Shown: positions 22,741-34,823 of the stretch, piece after piece | How the letters are laid out: the number at the start of each line of letters is the position of its first letter | Position numbering within the stretch: position 1 is the first letter of the stretch | The notes under the pieces: model-generated | The model's database searches: none | What the model saw: only the letters and a program-made list of their open reading frames with translations | What the model was told of the DNA's origin: nothing | NCBI GenBank assembly: GCA_017562135.1 | Contig: QEYB01000290.1 | Location: 310,001-374,000 of the forward strand | Direction: 5' to 3' | DNA from: Dipylidium caninum | Taxonomy: Eukaryota > Platyhelminthes > Cestoda > Cyclophyllidea > Dipylidiidae | DNA length: 64,000 nt | Translations under genes and position numbers: made by a program

Positions 22741-25700
22741 GAGGAGAGCTTTAGATGCAAAAAGAAATGCAAAAATCGCAAACCTTGAAGAGGCCAAAAG
22801 CAAAATTTTCCCTTTACCTGAAAAATCACCGCATTGTGGGTTCTAAGATTATAATAAGCTTAGTTGCACTTTTTTTGCCTTAACTATTTTCGTCTTTGCT
22901 TCTTCTCCCAGCCCGAAGCTGATATTGAGGACATCACCAAACTCTCTCTTCTTCAACTTATTCAGAAGTTGAAATCACAAGAAATTCCCCCAGCTTACGT
23001 CCTTTTAGCCTATCAACACAAAGCCTTTGAAGTTGACAAGAAATTTAACTGTGTAGTCGAATTTCTGTATCCGGAGGTAGGCTTTCATCAATTTATCTTT
23101 CTTCGAAGGAGAGTTTTATTTTCTGTGTTTATTTTTTATTGAAACTGTAGCTGTCAGACGTTAATCTCAAGGGCCCACTTGCTGGAGTCCCTGTTAGTTT
23201 GAAGGAATGTATCGGAATGAAGGTGAGTTTGGATCCCGCGCTGGCATGCGTAATACTCACTTAAAGTAGGTTCCTCAGTGCGATTGTAGACGTTTGTTGA
23301 TAGTTTTCGGAATCTTTCTTGGGTGTAGTGTGTTTATTTACATTTTCGAAACATGCCTCTATGGGGCTCAATTTTGCTTCACATTTCCTGACCCCCTAAG
23401 CTTAATCTTCCTATTATCTCATTTGTGTTAAAAGATGTCCGTCGAGTTTTATGTTTTTTTTTCTATATAGGGACTAGATAGCTGTTGTGGTTGTTCCTGT
23501 TACATCGACGTGCCCCACGAAGACGATGCCCTAGCATTGAAACTAATTCGTGACCTTGGTGGGATCCCCTTTGTTAGGACCACTGTGCCCCAAACCATGA
23601 TGAGGTTTATCTTTACATTTCCTATTATGCGTTGGTTTAATACTGGATTTGTCTGTACGGTTGTGGTTTACTCTACTAACTCCGCAGAAATTTGTTAATA
23701 CATCTTGGCTTTCCATAACCGTCTGGTCACCATTAAATGATTTTGCCATAATTCTCAGATCTTCTCCTTGTACACCGAAGTTTTATTTGGTCATGTCGAA
23801 AGGACATATTTGTCTTTGCAATACGTCTTCTTTCGTGCTCCACTTTCCCAAAATACTTTTTTACATAGTATTTTGTTTTTAATCATTGTTATGGTGGTAT
23901 TTCTGCTCCTTCCGCTATTAGGATCAAACGGATCTTGCGAGCCTTGAATCGGTTTCACGTTCCCTTCGATGTCAGATTCCTCATTGATTTGGAAACACGC
24001 CATCATCCACATTTGAGGCGTATAGTCCAGTGAAATGTATTACGGGTGAAAGGTTTAGCACTCCCCTTCTCTGTACTCTACACCGGATTTAACATTTGCA
24101 CGTTTTGTTTTTACTCATGCACGAAGTCTTATTACGTAGTGCTGTAACCATTTACCCAATCGTTTTCAATTTTTTCCAAGCACTCAATGTGGCAATCCAA
24201 TCAACGGAGTTACGTTGAACCCTCTTCGACCGGACCGCACTTGTCATGGTTCAAGCGGAGGTGAGGGAGCTCTTATAGGTGGGGGTGGCTCACCTATCGG
24301 ATTTGGCACCGACATTGGCGGTAGCATCCGTCTTCCCGCTGCCATGTGCGGCCTTGTTGGCTTTAAACCAACAACTGGACGTCTTAGGTTGGTCAGATTC
24401 CTTCTCCTCCTCTTACTTATGTCCTTTTAGTTTTGCCTTTCCTTGTGCCTTATCTTTTGAGTCTCCTATTTCATATCCCCCTCCTCCACTTCTAGTTACC
24501 GCGATATGTCCAAGTTGGCGACGGGAAAACTAAGTAAGTTTTGTCCTTCTAAGTAGGCTGAGTTAGTAAATAGAGGTCATGTGGCAAAGACAAGGAAGAA
24601 ATTTTCCGTATTCTCATTTAGGTCAACGTAGGTACATACAAAATAAGTGTTACGGTTTTGCAATTATAAAAACACCATTCCGCATCCCCCTTTGTACTGA
24701 TTCAATCGTTGACCTGTTCACTAGTCGTTGCCTTAGTAGTTCACTGAAGCGACTGCCACTACTTGTTTTGAGCCCGAGTAGAATGAAGGCTTGAGTGGCG
24801 ATTTGTGAGTGTTTTTTGGCTCTCTTTTAATTCATGTACAATAAGGGAATAAAATTATAAAAATACTGAAGCTATTTATTTAATAAAATATAACTAATCA
24901 CAGCTTCTATTTCCTTTTACTGTTAACCTTCCACACACGGGAGAGACCTCACCATTCTTTCGTTTTTGCAGTCTCACCAACTTGGGGTCCCATTTGTCGT
25001 GATGTGGCATCATGTCAATTCATAATGGAGTTGCTCTTCAACTCCGCTTTCGCGCGGAATTTCGATCCTCAGGTCCCACCCCTCCCCTTTCAGCAAGTAA
25101 GCCTCATCCCTAAGGGTCCAAGAACGGCAAAAAATGAGTGGTGTCTCGGTTCTTATGTTAGACTTGTTAAAGGATTATTCACATGGGATGATGCTCATTT
25201 ATTTTGCTCGTAGATTCCAAACGGACGCCGTCTTCGGATTGGCTATTTTCTGAAACTCGATGGTCTAGTCCCCGTGCCGGCAGTTCGACGTGCCCTGCTC
25301 TCCGTTCGCGACACGCTTATCTCACGTGGTCACGAGGCGGGTGTTTACCTTTAACCCCCAAAACCATGCCGTCTCTTTGTTATTTTGTGTATATGGTATC
25401 GGTGTTTATGACAAAAACACTGTAATGTAGCATAGTGCTATCCAAGTAATAGCGACACTTAAAGAAATTTTTATTCCTCTAGCTCGTTGAGTGGACCCCT
25501 CCTTTCACAGGACGGGAATATTTGGACATCTTCCTCCGTAGCATCTTCGCGGACGGTTGTGAATCACTTAGACGTTGTCTAGCTTATGACAAACTCGATC
25601 CTTGTATCCGTTCCCTCTACCTTCTCTCAAATATGCCCTGGTATCGACGGTGGTGGCTTCGATGCAAATTGAGACTCGTATGTCCCATTTGTTTTTCGCA

Positions 25701-26566
25701 ATGTTCTACAGTGTGATGTGCTTCGCTTCTAAATCTTTCCCTTCATTTTCCTTGATCGCCACACAGACAAGCAATTGGGAGAGTCTGGCAGTTCTCGATG
25801 CCTTGCGGGGATTTCCCACGATTGCCGACCTGGAATCTCACATTCTCTCCCTTAAGGCCTTTTGTTACCGATTCGTGGATAGTATTCGCGAGGCATCAAT
25901 CGATGTCCTTCTCTGTCCCGTGACGGGCTTTGCTGTGGCGTTGCCAATTAACCCTCCTTATCCAACAACTAGCATGCTGGCCTTCCAGAATCTTGCAAAC
26001 ACCTTGAATGCTCCTGCAGGGTGTATGCCTTCGGGCTGTGTCGTAGAGGCACGGGACATCCAAGTGTTAGAACAGGCGGTGAATGAAGTGAAGATTCCGA
26101 CGGCGATGGATGTGGACGAGGAGAATTTCTACCGAGGCTACGGATCTTTGTCTCCTATCCACCGCAGTATGCTTCCGGTAAATGTCGACTCGTTGCTCTC
26201 CATTTATTTAAGTGAAATCCAGAACTTGACTTTTCACAATCATGAGTAAGTTGACCATCAAAAAAAAAACGCTTTTAGATCTGTCCTTTCGAATTAAGCA
26301 ATCCTGACAATTTCCTAGTGTCCGGATTTGCTTTATACTCACTATATTTTACCACCATCACCCTATTTAAAATCTTTTTCTTCACCTCTCCCCCTCAACC
26401 TCGACAGCTTCAACAAGGGACAGAAGGGCTACCGATCCCCATTCAATTCATGTCATTGCCGTGGAGAGATGAGCTCTGCCTCTATGCCATGCGAGAAACG
26501 GAACTTGGTATCTCAAAAACTCCTCGTCCCGTAGATGCCTTTGCCCCACTTAAATCACTCCTATAG
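22741..26566 (+). CDS. FAAH: Fatty-acid amide hydrolase, amidase-signature family
   Basis: Membrane-associated serine hydrolase that breaks down anandamide and other fatty-acid amides. Exons: 22741-about 22844 (charged RRALDAKRNAKIANLEEAK linker; its donor is uncertain), 22912-23076, 23151-23222, 23471-23604, 24181-24387, 24496-24533, 24972-25096, 25214-25342, 25483-25677, 25767-26177 and 26408-26566 (TAG). From 22912 onward phases agree throughout. The amidase catalytic triad is intact: Lys in GVPVSLKEC (exon at 23151), the cis-Ser in HGSSGGEGALIGGG and the nucleophile Ser in GTDIGGSIRLP (exon at 24181). Later landmarks are FDPQVPPLPF, RRLRIGYF, IDVLLCPVTG, LNAPAGC and the C-terminal GLPIPIQFMSLPWRDELCL. 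The N-terminal exon is unresolved. The first exon joins either at CCCGAAGCT or, with alternative sites, at the following CT. Confidence 0.9.
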
Positions 26567-26589
26567 TGTTCTGCTCGACTTCCTTTGAA

Positions 26590-26595
26590 AATAAA
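26590..26595 (+). terminator. Polyadenylation signal of FAAH
   Basis: AATAAA 24 bases after the FAAH stop codon. Confidence 0.6.
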
Positions 26596-26875
26596 CTGAT
26601 CTTTTCTACTTGGCCTTTGGTGGATGGAAACACTCTAATTAGGCTTTAAATGAGGCTTACTTCCACATTGCATGTTAGTCAACGTATTTTGTACAAACGA
26701 GTATAATGGATGTTTGAAACTGGTCCACAGAGTCTCTTGTCAGCTAGTTGCATTGACTACTAGAGAATGCGGTCCCCCGCTGGTATGAATTTCACATGAA
26801 GTCACCCACGTGTCATTAATCAATACATGTCAAAAGTGTAGTAGCAGTAGTTGTTTCAGCTGCTCCGTGAAAGCC

Positions 26876-29800
26876 ATGAGACACGCGACTTTTCCTCCTC
26901 CGCCGCCTCTTCCACCTCTACCACCACCATTGAAGTCTTCCGGTAGCACTAATCGCTGTGCCTCCCCAACCAGTGAAGGCATCGACCTTAGAGCGAGCCG
27001 CAACTCTGACACCGAAATCTGGAAAGCTGGTCTAGGCGGAAACAAGGGTGAAATGGAAGTGGTCTTCGGCGAGCTGAAACCGGACCAACTTATGGGCAAA
27101 ATGCACAAACTTCTTGACCCGAGTAGATCGATAATCATTCCCTCCTATCGACGACAAGGTGGCAGGGGTGACAATGGTGTGACAGAACTTAAGAGTGCTT
27201 CAGGCGGTCCATTCAGGGGAGCTTTGAACAGTTCAAGAAGCCAGATTCCGGGTATCAAGAATAGTCGATTCAAGGAGTATTTGAAACGATACTTCCCCCG
27301 AGAGAACGTTATTATGCAACCACTGGAAAATGTAATCAGATGTGAGTTTGCATTGTTTGCTTTAATAAGGAGTGATCAGGCGACCAATTTTTCCAATCGG
27401 TCTAGTTTAAGACATCACAGATGAGTGTTATTTAATAACTTCGCCGGAAGTCTTATCTATCGAGCTGTTAGTTGAGACTCTGACACTGCTTATAGTCATA
27501 TGTGTCTTATTTCCAGTCTCACTGCCTCAGATTCGTAGTGCAGGATTGTCCTTACGCTCATACAGTCCATTCTGCGGGTGAACTAACTTCTAACCTGTCA
27601 ATAGGCTGATAATGACAGTCATTGTTGCCCTGTCATGTGAAGGTGATAACGAGTGTGTCAAAGCCTAAGAGACGAGGGGACCTAGTTTACAGAGGGTGGG
27701 AGTTGCACTGATTAAACTCGCCATCTTTGTTGCCCTAGGCGTGCTCAAGGAGGCCAGCCAACAGATTGCATCGGGGGCGCCGAACCGATGATGTGTTTCA
27801 ATCCCACTTTGGATTCATTTTTTCCCCTTTCTGTCCTTTCTGTATTTTAAACTCGTTTCTTTACTTTAGCTTCTCCTCTGTCCTTGGTCCCCCTTTTCCT
27901 TTTTAAATAAATGTTAGCAGGAAGCAGTGCATGATTCCCCCAGTTCTTTGCCAATGTGCCTTAACTCTAATCGAAGCCTGTGTGTCCCAACACCCACAAC
28001 ACATAGAAGACTAAAAGGCCAGAAACTTGTTAGCCTTGTAAAGTGCATTCGGGTAGGATTTATGTGCCGTGGCACATAGTTGGTCGAATATAAGCACTTC
28101 GGGATGTCGACTTATCTTCACTACCATAAAAGTGATGAGAGAGAGGAGAGTGTCAAGACTGCTCAAGTGCGGGGTTTTAAATCATTCACGAGTAGGGCGA
28201 TAATAGGAGAACAGTGGGTATTGACGGAGCTTCCCTTCATGAGTAATTTCGTCCCTCCTCCTTGCAAACCTTCGGCCATGGTCAGGCTTGAGTTCAGCCA
28301 CGAGTAGGAAAATGTAAACAACCTGTATGCTCCATTCTAGGCATGGTGGCTGAAGGTCTCATAGCACGCAATCCGTCAGCTCCTGAAGTGGACGTGCCGA
28401 GTTATCATTCTCCTCTTCGACTAAGTGATTCGGAAAGGGCGCTCTGTGCTTCAGGCAAGCCGACACCACAACAGTCGCAGGAAATTTCCATTGCAATGCA
28501 GCAGACGACCATAGAGGCACGTCAACAGTTCAAGAGGCTTGTAAACCGAGCTATTGGTGAGTTCGTCGATCTTGATTTTAGTCTAACTCCGAGGAATGAG
28601 ACGGCTAAAGAAATCACAGTTATTCTTTTGTCACTTAACACTTTCACTACGAAATGTAAGAGGGTAACGTAGGAGCAGAGTATACTGAACTTCTAGACTG
28701 CAACTTACTTTGGGAGACTTAGTTTAGATATAGGTGAACTACTTATTGTACTGCCTTATCCAGCCTGTTTTTCCTGTTTAGGAATGCTCACTTTATTGAT
28801 CGCTTTTTCCTCCACTAATTTGAATTTCTTACCAGAACAGTCGCCAGATTCATGTGGCACTTAGAATGAAGATGGTTTAGACAATTAGATCTCGAATGAT
28901 ATACCATCGCGAGATGTTCCCTGGATACGTTCCTAAATGACTACTGAATTATTTCCGATCCAGTAATTATTAATCTGATAAATCTCAATGCTAGCCATGG
29001 TAGAAAAACAGAAGGCTAGTAATCCGAAACTTTGAAACAAATCTTCATGCTGCACTGACACTGAACTACTGAATATATGTCTACGATATAGAGCATGTGA
29101 GTTTAGGTAAACAAATGCTGCCATGTCGGAGTTAATTTGCCTGTTGTAACGTAGTTTGTATGATCGGGACAGATCTCTTAGAAAATCTTGTCTGCAATCT
29201 AACACTTTGCATAATTCCTGTTTTTCTGGAATTTCCACGCTGAAACTCAAAATTCAATTTTATCAATTAATGTGCGTTTGTTCGTTTTAATTAACCGTTT
29301 TACTCCTAACAGGACGTTGAGGGGATTTAAAAACTTGATTCGCCAAATCGCTGATCATAGTCGCAGTCATTACTACTATGTTCACGGCTGACCAAATCTA
29401 CCATTCTTGTCTCAGAGATATATTCAAAATCACCTTTATCTGGATGTGCGAGGCAACTCCATCAATTCCCGTTTATTTGTTTTACAGGCCACGCCTGGGG
29501 CACCGGATATCTTATGTTAAGAAATGATTGCGTTAAAACCCACTCTCAAACCATTATTAAAGTTAAACAGCACGCCTTGGTACAAGTTCAGTCCTTACAC
29601 TGAAGCACTTATTGAGTTGACACCCATCAGTCTCGCCGGCTATTAATGAAACACCTCGTCCAAGCCGATTTTGACCTACCATGTGATCGAAAGTGTGTTC
29701 CTGTACATAACAATTTTAACCTCCGCTAAAAGACACTCCCAATCTCGGAAGAATCGGAGCTCCTAAATTGTTAACTGTTTACTTTGGCAAATATCAGGCC

Positions 29801-31093
29801 TCACCACTCTCCGCAAAATGTTATACTCCTGCCTATATATAGTCATTTTGGGTTCGATAGAACTGTGGGGAAAATTACTCTACACGTGTCAGCTGCTATA
29901 AATAGCGCAGTCGTATGATCTAGGTGGGCGTAATGCACATTGGAAACTGCATGTTCCTTCTGTGCACATTGGGACGCCGGATGGTTTAGTGTTTCGGTGT
30001 TAACACACTCTATGAACACCGTTTTTTAAGTTTAAGATGATCTCAAAAAAGTTGCCGAAGTATTTCTCTCATGGAGTAGTCTGAAATGAAGCTCTGGAGA
30101 GTACGGTCGACGGGTGTCAGGGACCGAAAACGCCGAGGACTCAAAACTCGCTCCTATCTGCGTATCTAGTTACCAAGATGATAAATTTAAATATGCAAAT
30201 CTCCAACCCGAACTAACACAAATGTGTTTATGTACATCACCTAGGCAGATGCGACTCCGCAAATGGGAAGAAAATTGGAAGTTCGCCTTCAGTGACCCCT
30301 TTTATCTCAACTTATCGTCACAAACCCCGTTGCCCGCGCCCGATCCCACGACAGCAGATTTGCCAGAACCGTCCCCGCCATCCTAAAGTTCAGCCGAAAT
30401 CCACTTCTCCGCCCCGTCGCTCTTGCGCACATCAACCACAGAGACCAAGACCAGGAGCGTCGACAGACAATGAGGGCACGCAAACATCAACGGAGGTAGT
30501 TTCACATGCTGTCGAAGTGAAGTCCCTCAAAACACCAATTTTGGCAAACGATTCAGAAATAGAGAAGATTGGGATACTGAAAAGTGTGGAAGTGACCAAT
30601 GAAGTTAGCGAAATCGGTGACGTCTGTCAGCAACTGATGAAATGTGTCGCTACGGTGCAGAACCGGATTCTTGACTCCATTTTGGTGAGATGCTTAAGGT
30701 TCCTCGTTTAGTAGATCCCTTGGTGAGGACGAGTTCAGACTTATTTCAATTAACTTTATCTCTTCTTATTAGCCCAGTCTTGTGGTGATGGGAAAATTCG
30801 GTGAACTGGGTGAACGAACCGACCTTAGTTCTGTTCACCACTTCACTAATCTACAGACTGTCATTCTAGAGACTGCATTCGCGGAAAAGCTCAAGACTAT
30901 CTCGTCCATGTGTTCGAGGAAGGCGACACGTGAAGAGGAGGATCGAGTCAAATTCCTCCTACTTCCACGATGGGAACAGCAGTTCTTGGGGCTAAGGCGG
31001 AGACAGTGTACCGGTCGAGTCGTCCTTGCGTATGAGGAGCTCTCAGCTAGGAGTCTTGACTACTTGATGAGAGGAAGGAGGAATAGCTTGTGA
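26876..31093 (+). CDS. Unrecognised protein, four-exon gene model
   Basis: I do not recognise this family. Exons: 26876-27341 (ATG at 26876, ends phase 1 before GTGAGT), 28341-28556 (phase 1-1), 30121-30684 and 30773-31093 (TGA). The N-terminus has a polyproline stretch (FPPPPPLPPLPPPL). Later segments include RNPSAPEVDVPSYHSPLRLS, a QFKRLVNRAIG helix and a basic, acidic-mixed C-terminal part ending DYLMRGRRNSL. Junctions 1/2 (VIR-C-MVAEGL) and 3/4 (ILDSIL-PSLVVMG) are in frame. Exon 3 needs a one-base shift near 30386: the first half ends EPSPPS-stop, while the KVQPKSTSPPRRS half continues in the next frame. This is either a base error or a missed tiny intron. Low-complexity content suggests a cytosolic or nuclear scaffold, but that is inference. 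Confidence 0.6.
27342..30120 (+). other. Introns 1 and 2 of the unrecognised gene
   Basis: Long introns of 1.0 kb (27342-28340) and 1.56 kb (28557-30120) around the 216-b second exon. No repeats or RNA genes were recognised. A 105-codon minus-strand frame at 28933-29250 lacks an ATG and is not called. Confidence 0.5.
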
Positions 31094-32474
31094 GTCATTA
31101 GCACGCCCGACGGGTGGAGTACTAAGGTAGTAGACATCTGAAAGTGGCTGGTAGAACAAGTTCTTCAGATATCTGTCAGGTAACCGTTCACTTTTTATCC
31201 AGGAGCCCCCTACTTTAGTTAGGTACTACCTTATTCCACTTGTTGCACAACCGCAACTCCTATTTTGAGCCTACAAGTTCCGTGGCACATCGGGATGGAT
31301 AGTCCTCCTCACCTCGGAGCAGTTGGGAGTTTGTTAAGGCGTCTCGTTGGCAGACCAGTTAATCGGGTGACCATCAGTCGGTAGCGACTGGACGAATTAT
31401 TGTCAAGTAGTAGGGTTCATGCAGTCACCTCAGGAGAGGAGGGCGTCGGCTTCCGCCACTGTGCAAGTTTGAGAAGCCCAATGTCAAAATGTCAATGACG
31501 AGGCGGGTTGTTGATCTCAATTGTAGATTTTCACCTTTTTAGTTCTCTTTGGGCCAATCTGTGAAGTGTTAAATAGTGTACAATGCATGACACTTTCTCC
31601 ATAATCTCTTCAATTTCTCGAAAATACAACTGCAACCACTACTGCTGCCGCTTCCACCTCCTCCTCCTCGCACGACCCAGGTGTCCTGCAATTCACGAAA
31701 CACTCGGATTTGATGGCTGACGCCAACTGCGGTCGCCCTCTCCCCGCCCCTACCGCACTTTATTTTGGTTATTTGTCTAAACCAATAACAACAAAAGAAG
31801 TTCTAGCTGGGCGTTTTCTATTATTTATCGCCTCTGGGATCCCCATCATCTCGTCACATGGTAGTATGGGAGACGCGTGGACATAATTTGTTATCACGAC
31901 CACTCGAAGTGTTGTACCTTTTGGTTAACCGACCCATGATCTCACCGCACCTGTGTTTACCAACTGAGTTAAATATATGTCAGGGGTTGTGGTCAGCGCC
32001 ACTAATCATTAGGTGGCATTCCCGTGCCCAAACTAGACTGTCAAGACAAAGGATAGGGCAGAGCATTGTTATTGAGACGGGAGGAGGATGGGCGGGGCCC
32101 CCCAGCCGCTGGGTCCCCTCCCCCTTAACTCCAACACTAAACATACGTTGAAGAGGGCTCCCTGACTTTCGCGCACACCCATTTATTTTCCCGAGGCGTG
32201 GAGGGGGAGAGGAGGGTGGTGGAAGTGGAGGGGTACTACGGCTGAGTTTGGATGGAAATAGTGCAAATGCGCACTTCCCACCGTCTTTCACTTCTTCGCC
32301 GAGGATGCAGACATAGCGCTCGGTAGAGGCCAGGTTCTTTCGGCCATTCTTGAACCACGTGATTTTAAAATTGACAATCGATTCTCTTGTACACACACAC
32401 GCACGTGGGGGAGATACCTTCGACGTTTTCCTTGCGTGCCTTTGGGGCATTTTTGTTTTTTGTTTGAGACGGCC
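31094..32474. other. Intergenic region
   Basis: No coding exon recognised. It contains a short C-rich tract (about 31645-31670) and is bounded by two genes transcribed rightward, so it should hold the 3' UTR of the first and the promoter of the second. Confidence 0.5.
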
Positions 32475-33684
32475 ATGACTACTGTTCAACTTCCCGATCT
32501 CTCATCCGTCTGCCACATATTGCCCGATACAGCGACAGCGCAGAATGCCGTTGCCCTCTTCATCTTCACCATCCCCATGGGAACATTGAGTCAGGATCTC
32601 TTTGTCAATCCAATCTACCGTTCTCTTCGGAACACCATCGCAAAACGATGTCACTGCGAACTGACGGTTTTTGACGGTAATAACATGGTTCAACGGACCC
32701 ATTCCAGCCCAACTTCGGCTCGAAGTCGAGTTCGAAATGCCAATGGAAATGCCTCATTGGATGGAGAGATTAGTCAGACGACCACCAGCCTCCTAATCAA
32801 CATTACGAATTCGCACGAGCAAGTTGTTCGCCCGAGGTAATTGGTTAATTCAGGTGAATTATCTGACGGAGCCGAGTGAGCACCACCTGTTCCTCAAATT
32901 AGTCAACGACTTCGCCACTAGATTGAACAGTTCAGGGGGATTTAAGAGAGGTTCCGGGTCCCCACTGATCAGTCAGGGTTTTAAATACACCACCCTGGTT
33001 GCAATAACGCATGAGAGGTTGAGACATGTCCTTCAATACAACAACCTTCCTTCACTCGAGCAGAAGCCTCGGAATCAACAAGAAGAGCCAAAGGAGCAGA
33101 AAGTCGCTTCAAGTGGCGAGAGTGGACAGAGTTCTCAGCCGCTCGAGACAAGCCAGGTACAACAGCAATTTATTCCTTTCCGCAATCAAAGTTTCCCACG
33201 CGAATGGGGCGAATTTCCCAGCATGACACAAATCTGCCCTCTGGAAGAGACTCGAGGTCTTGCACCCGAGGCAACTAGACCAGAAGGAGGTAAGACGCCC
33301 GCACTCGTTATTTCTCAAAATCCCGTCAAGGAGGATGAAGGAGAGAACATTGAACTCCATCAGGGAGGAGATCTAATATTTGAGGAGGCTAGAAAATTAC
33401 AGAAAAGTAATTATAAAAACGGTGAATTGTCGAGACACTGTTTCGAATCCTTTCCCTCCCTCCTGCACCAGACTGATCACAACTTTAATCATCAGATCTC
33501 CGAGGAGTTGTCGTTGAGTTGTCCCAAATGTGCAAAACACTTGGAGGCCCTGGAAGCAGAGGAAATAGCAATAAGCGGTGAACTGCCGATACTTTTCACC
33601 CAAGAGGTTGGAGGACAGTGTGCTCGCACCTTAGAACAGGAGATAGAAGAACTCGAAGGCCTCGTTGAATTGGAGTGCAGGTAA
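32475..33684 (+). CDS. Unrecognised protein with ultra-short intron
   Basis: ATG at 32475. Exon 1 (32475-32822, 116 codons) ends at NSHEQ. A 31-base interval 32823-32853 (GTTGTT...AATTCAG) behaves as an intron and joins in frame to VNYLTEPSEHHLFLKL (exon 2, 32854-33684, TAA). The N-terminal 140 residues look like one folded domain (ALFIFTIPMGTLSQDLFVNP, SLRNTIAKRCHCELTVF), perhaps KH-like in rhythm, but no GxxG loop is evident and I do not assign a family. The C-terminal half is Gln/Glu-rich, then has a CPKCAKHLEALEAEE stretch and a helical acidic tail. The TAA overlaps a possible donor (TGCAG|GTAAAAG). Candidate downstream exons exist at 34113-34345 (AGRFAKKAQDQ in one frame, or a helix ending GLTKHGLVASLV in another), so the true C-terminus is open. 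Confidence 0.6.
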
Positions 33685-34345
33685 AAGAAGACTTCTTCGC
33701 GCTCGCTCCAAATTTTCATTGGAGAGCTGGTTCCTATGCTCTCAGTTTACTAATTCCTTTACGCGATCGTGAAGATTTAACCAGGCCTTTACCAGATCTT
33801 GCGATCGCATTTCCTTTGCAGAGTGAAACAAATTCTCATCTGTGAAGAAGAATCTCCGCTACCTTATTGCCCCTTTTTTCTGCAGGGGAACAATGGGGGC
33901 CGAGGTGGAGTGAGTGGAGGGGAGGGGGAAGAGGGAGGGAGGAGAGAGTTTAAAGTGCGAAAAACCACTTACATGAGGATTTTTTGCGACGGAGAGGGCA
34001 TGTGTGTACATCGCTAAATGGTGGATCACCTGTCCCGCTTCAAAAGTCATGATTCCACTCCCAAATAGGCAAAAAGAGAGTTGAGTGAAATTCGTCTGTC
34101 AAAAAGGAAATACAGGTTTGCAAAGAAGGCGCAAGATCAACTCATACCTTTCTGTATCGCACCTCTTCCTGTTTCGATCTCGGTGTGTCCGCCCACCGAC
34201 TCTGTTCCGCCTCGGGGATGCTCTACACCTATGGACTGAGGAACTTCGGAGCTCCCAATCCCGGAAAACGGTGGAAAGGATGCTCGAGTGTGTTCAAACG
34301 AAACTAGGACTCACTAAACACGGGCTCGTGGCTTCACTGGTGTAA

Positions 34346-34823
34346 CGTTTACCAGTATGTCTAACGTACTAGCTGTTAATTAAACAGTCAAGAAAAACGA
34401 TTCTAATAGTGGCCAGCCACTCAAGTAGGCATGGTAAGATTTGCATTGATAAACGACTAAGCTCTTCACCCGAAATAATGCCTAATCAGAGGTGAACGAG
34501 AATGCATGCGGCCCCAACGCAGTCGGTAACAGCGTTCGTGATCATCCAACCCGCCCGTTTTAACACTGTCTTCGGCCAGGCTAAATGACATGATAGTCCC
34601 CTCTAGTTTTCAACGAAAAGGCGCTTTTTCCTTTCTAACTGAAAGAAAAGATATTTGCCACCACCAATGAAAGCACAAGTTTTGAAAAAAAAGATTGAGG
34701 TGGAGGAAGCGGGGGTTAGGGAGTAAGGATTCCACGGTGGTAGGAGCGAAGTAGCAAGGCATAATCGTCATGATTATCATCAGTTATATCCTTCTGGCGT
34801 GCATTTTTTGTGCGTAATCAAGC
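34346..34823. other. Convergent intergenic region
   Basis: Lies between the rightward unrecognised gene and the leftward CLYBL gene. It should contain both 3' UTRs. No repeat or RNA gene seen. Confidence 0.4.

Noticed and set aside
28933..29250. Minus-strand 105-codon frame
   Set aside because: No ATG, lies within an intron of a plus-strand gene, no family match recognised.
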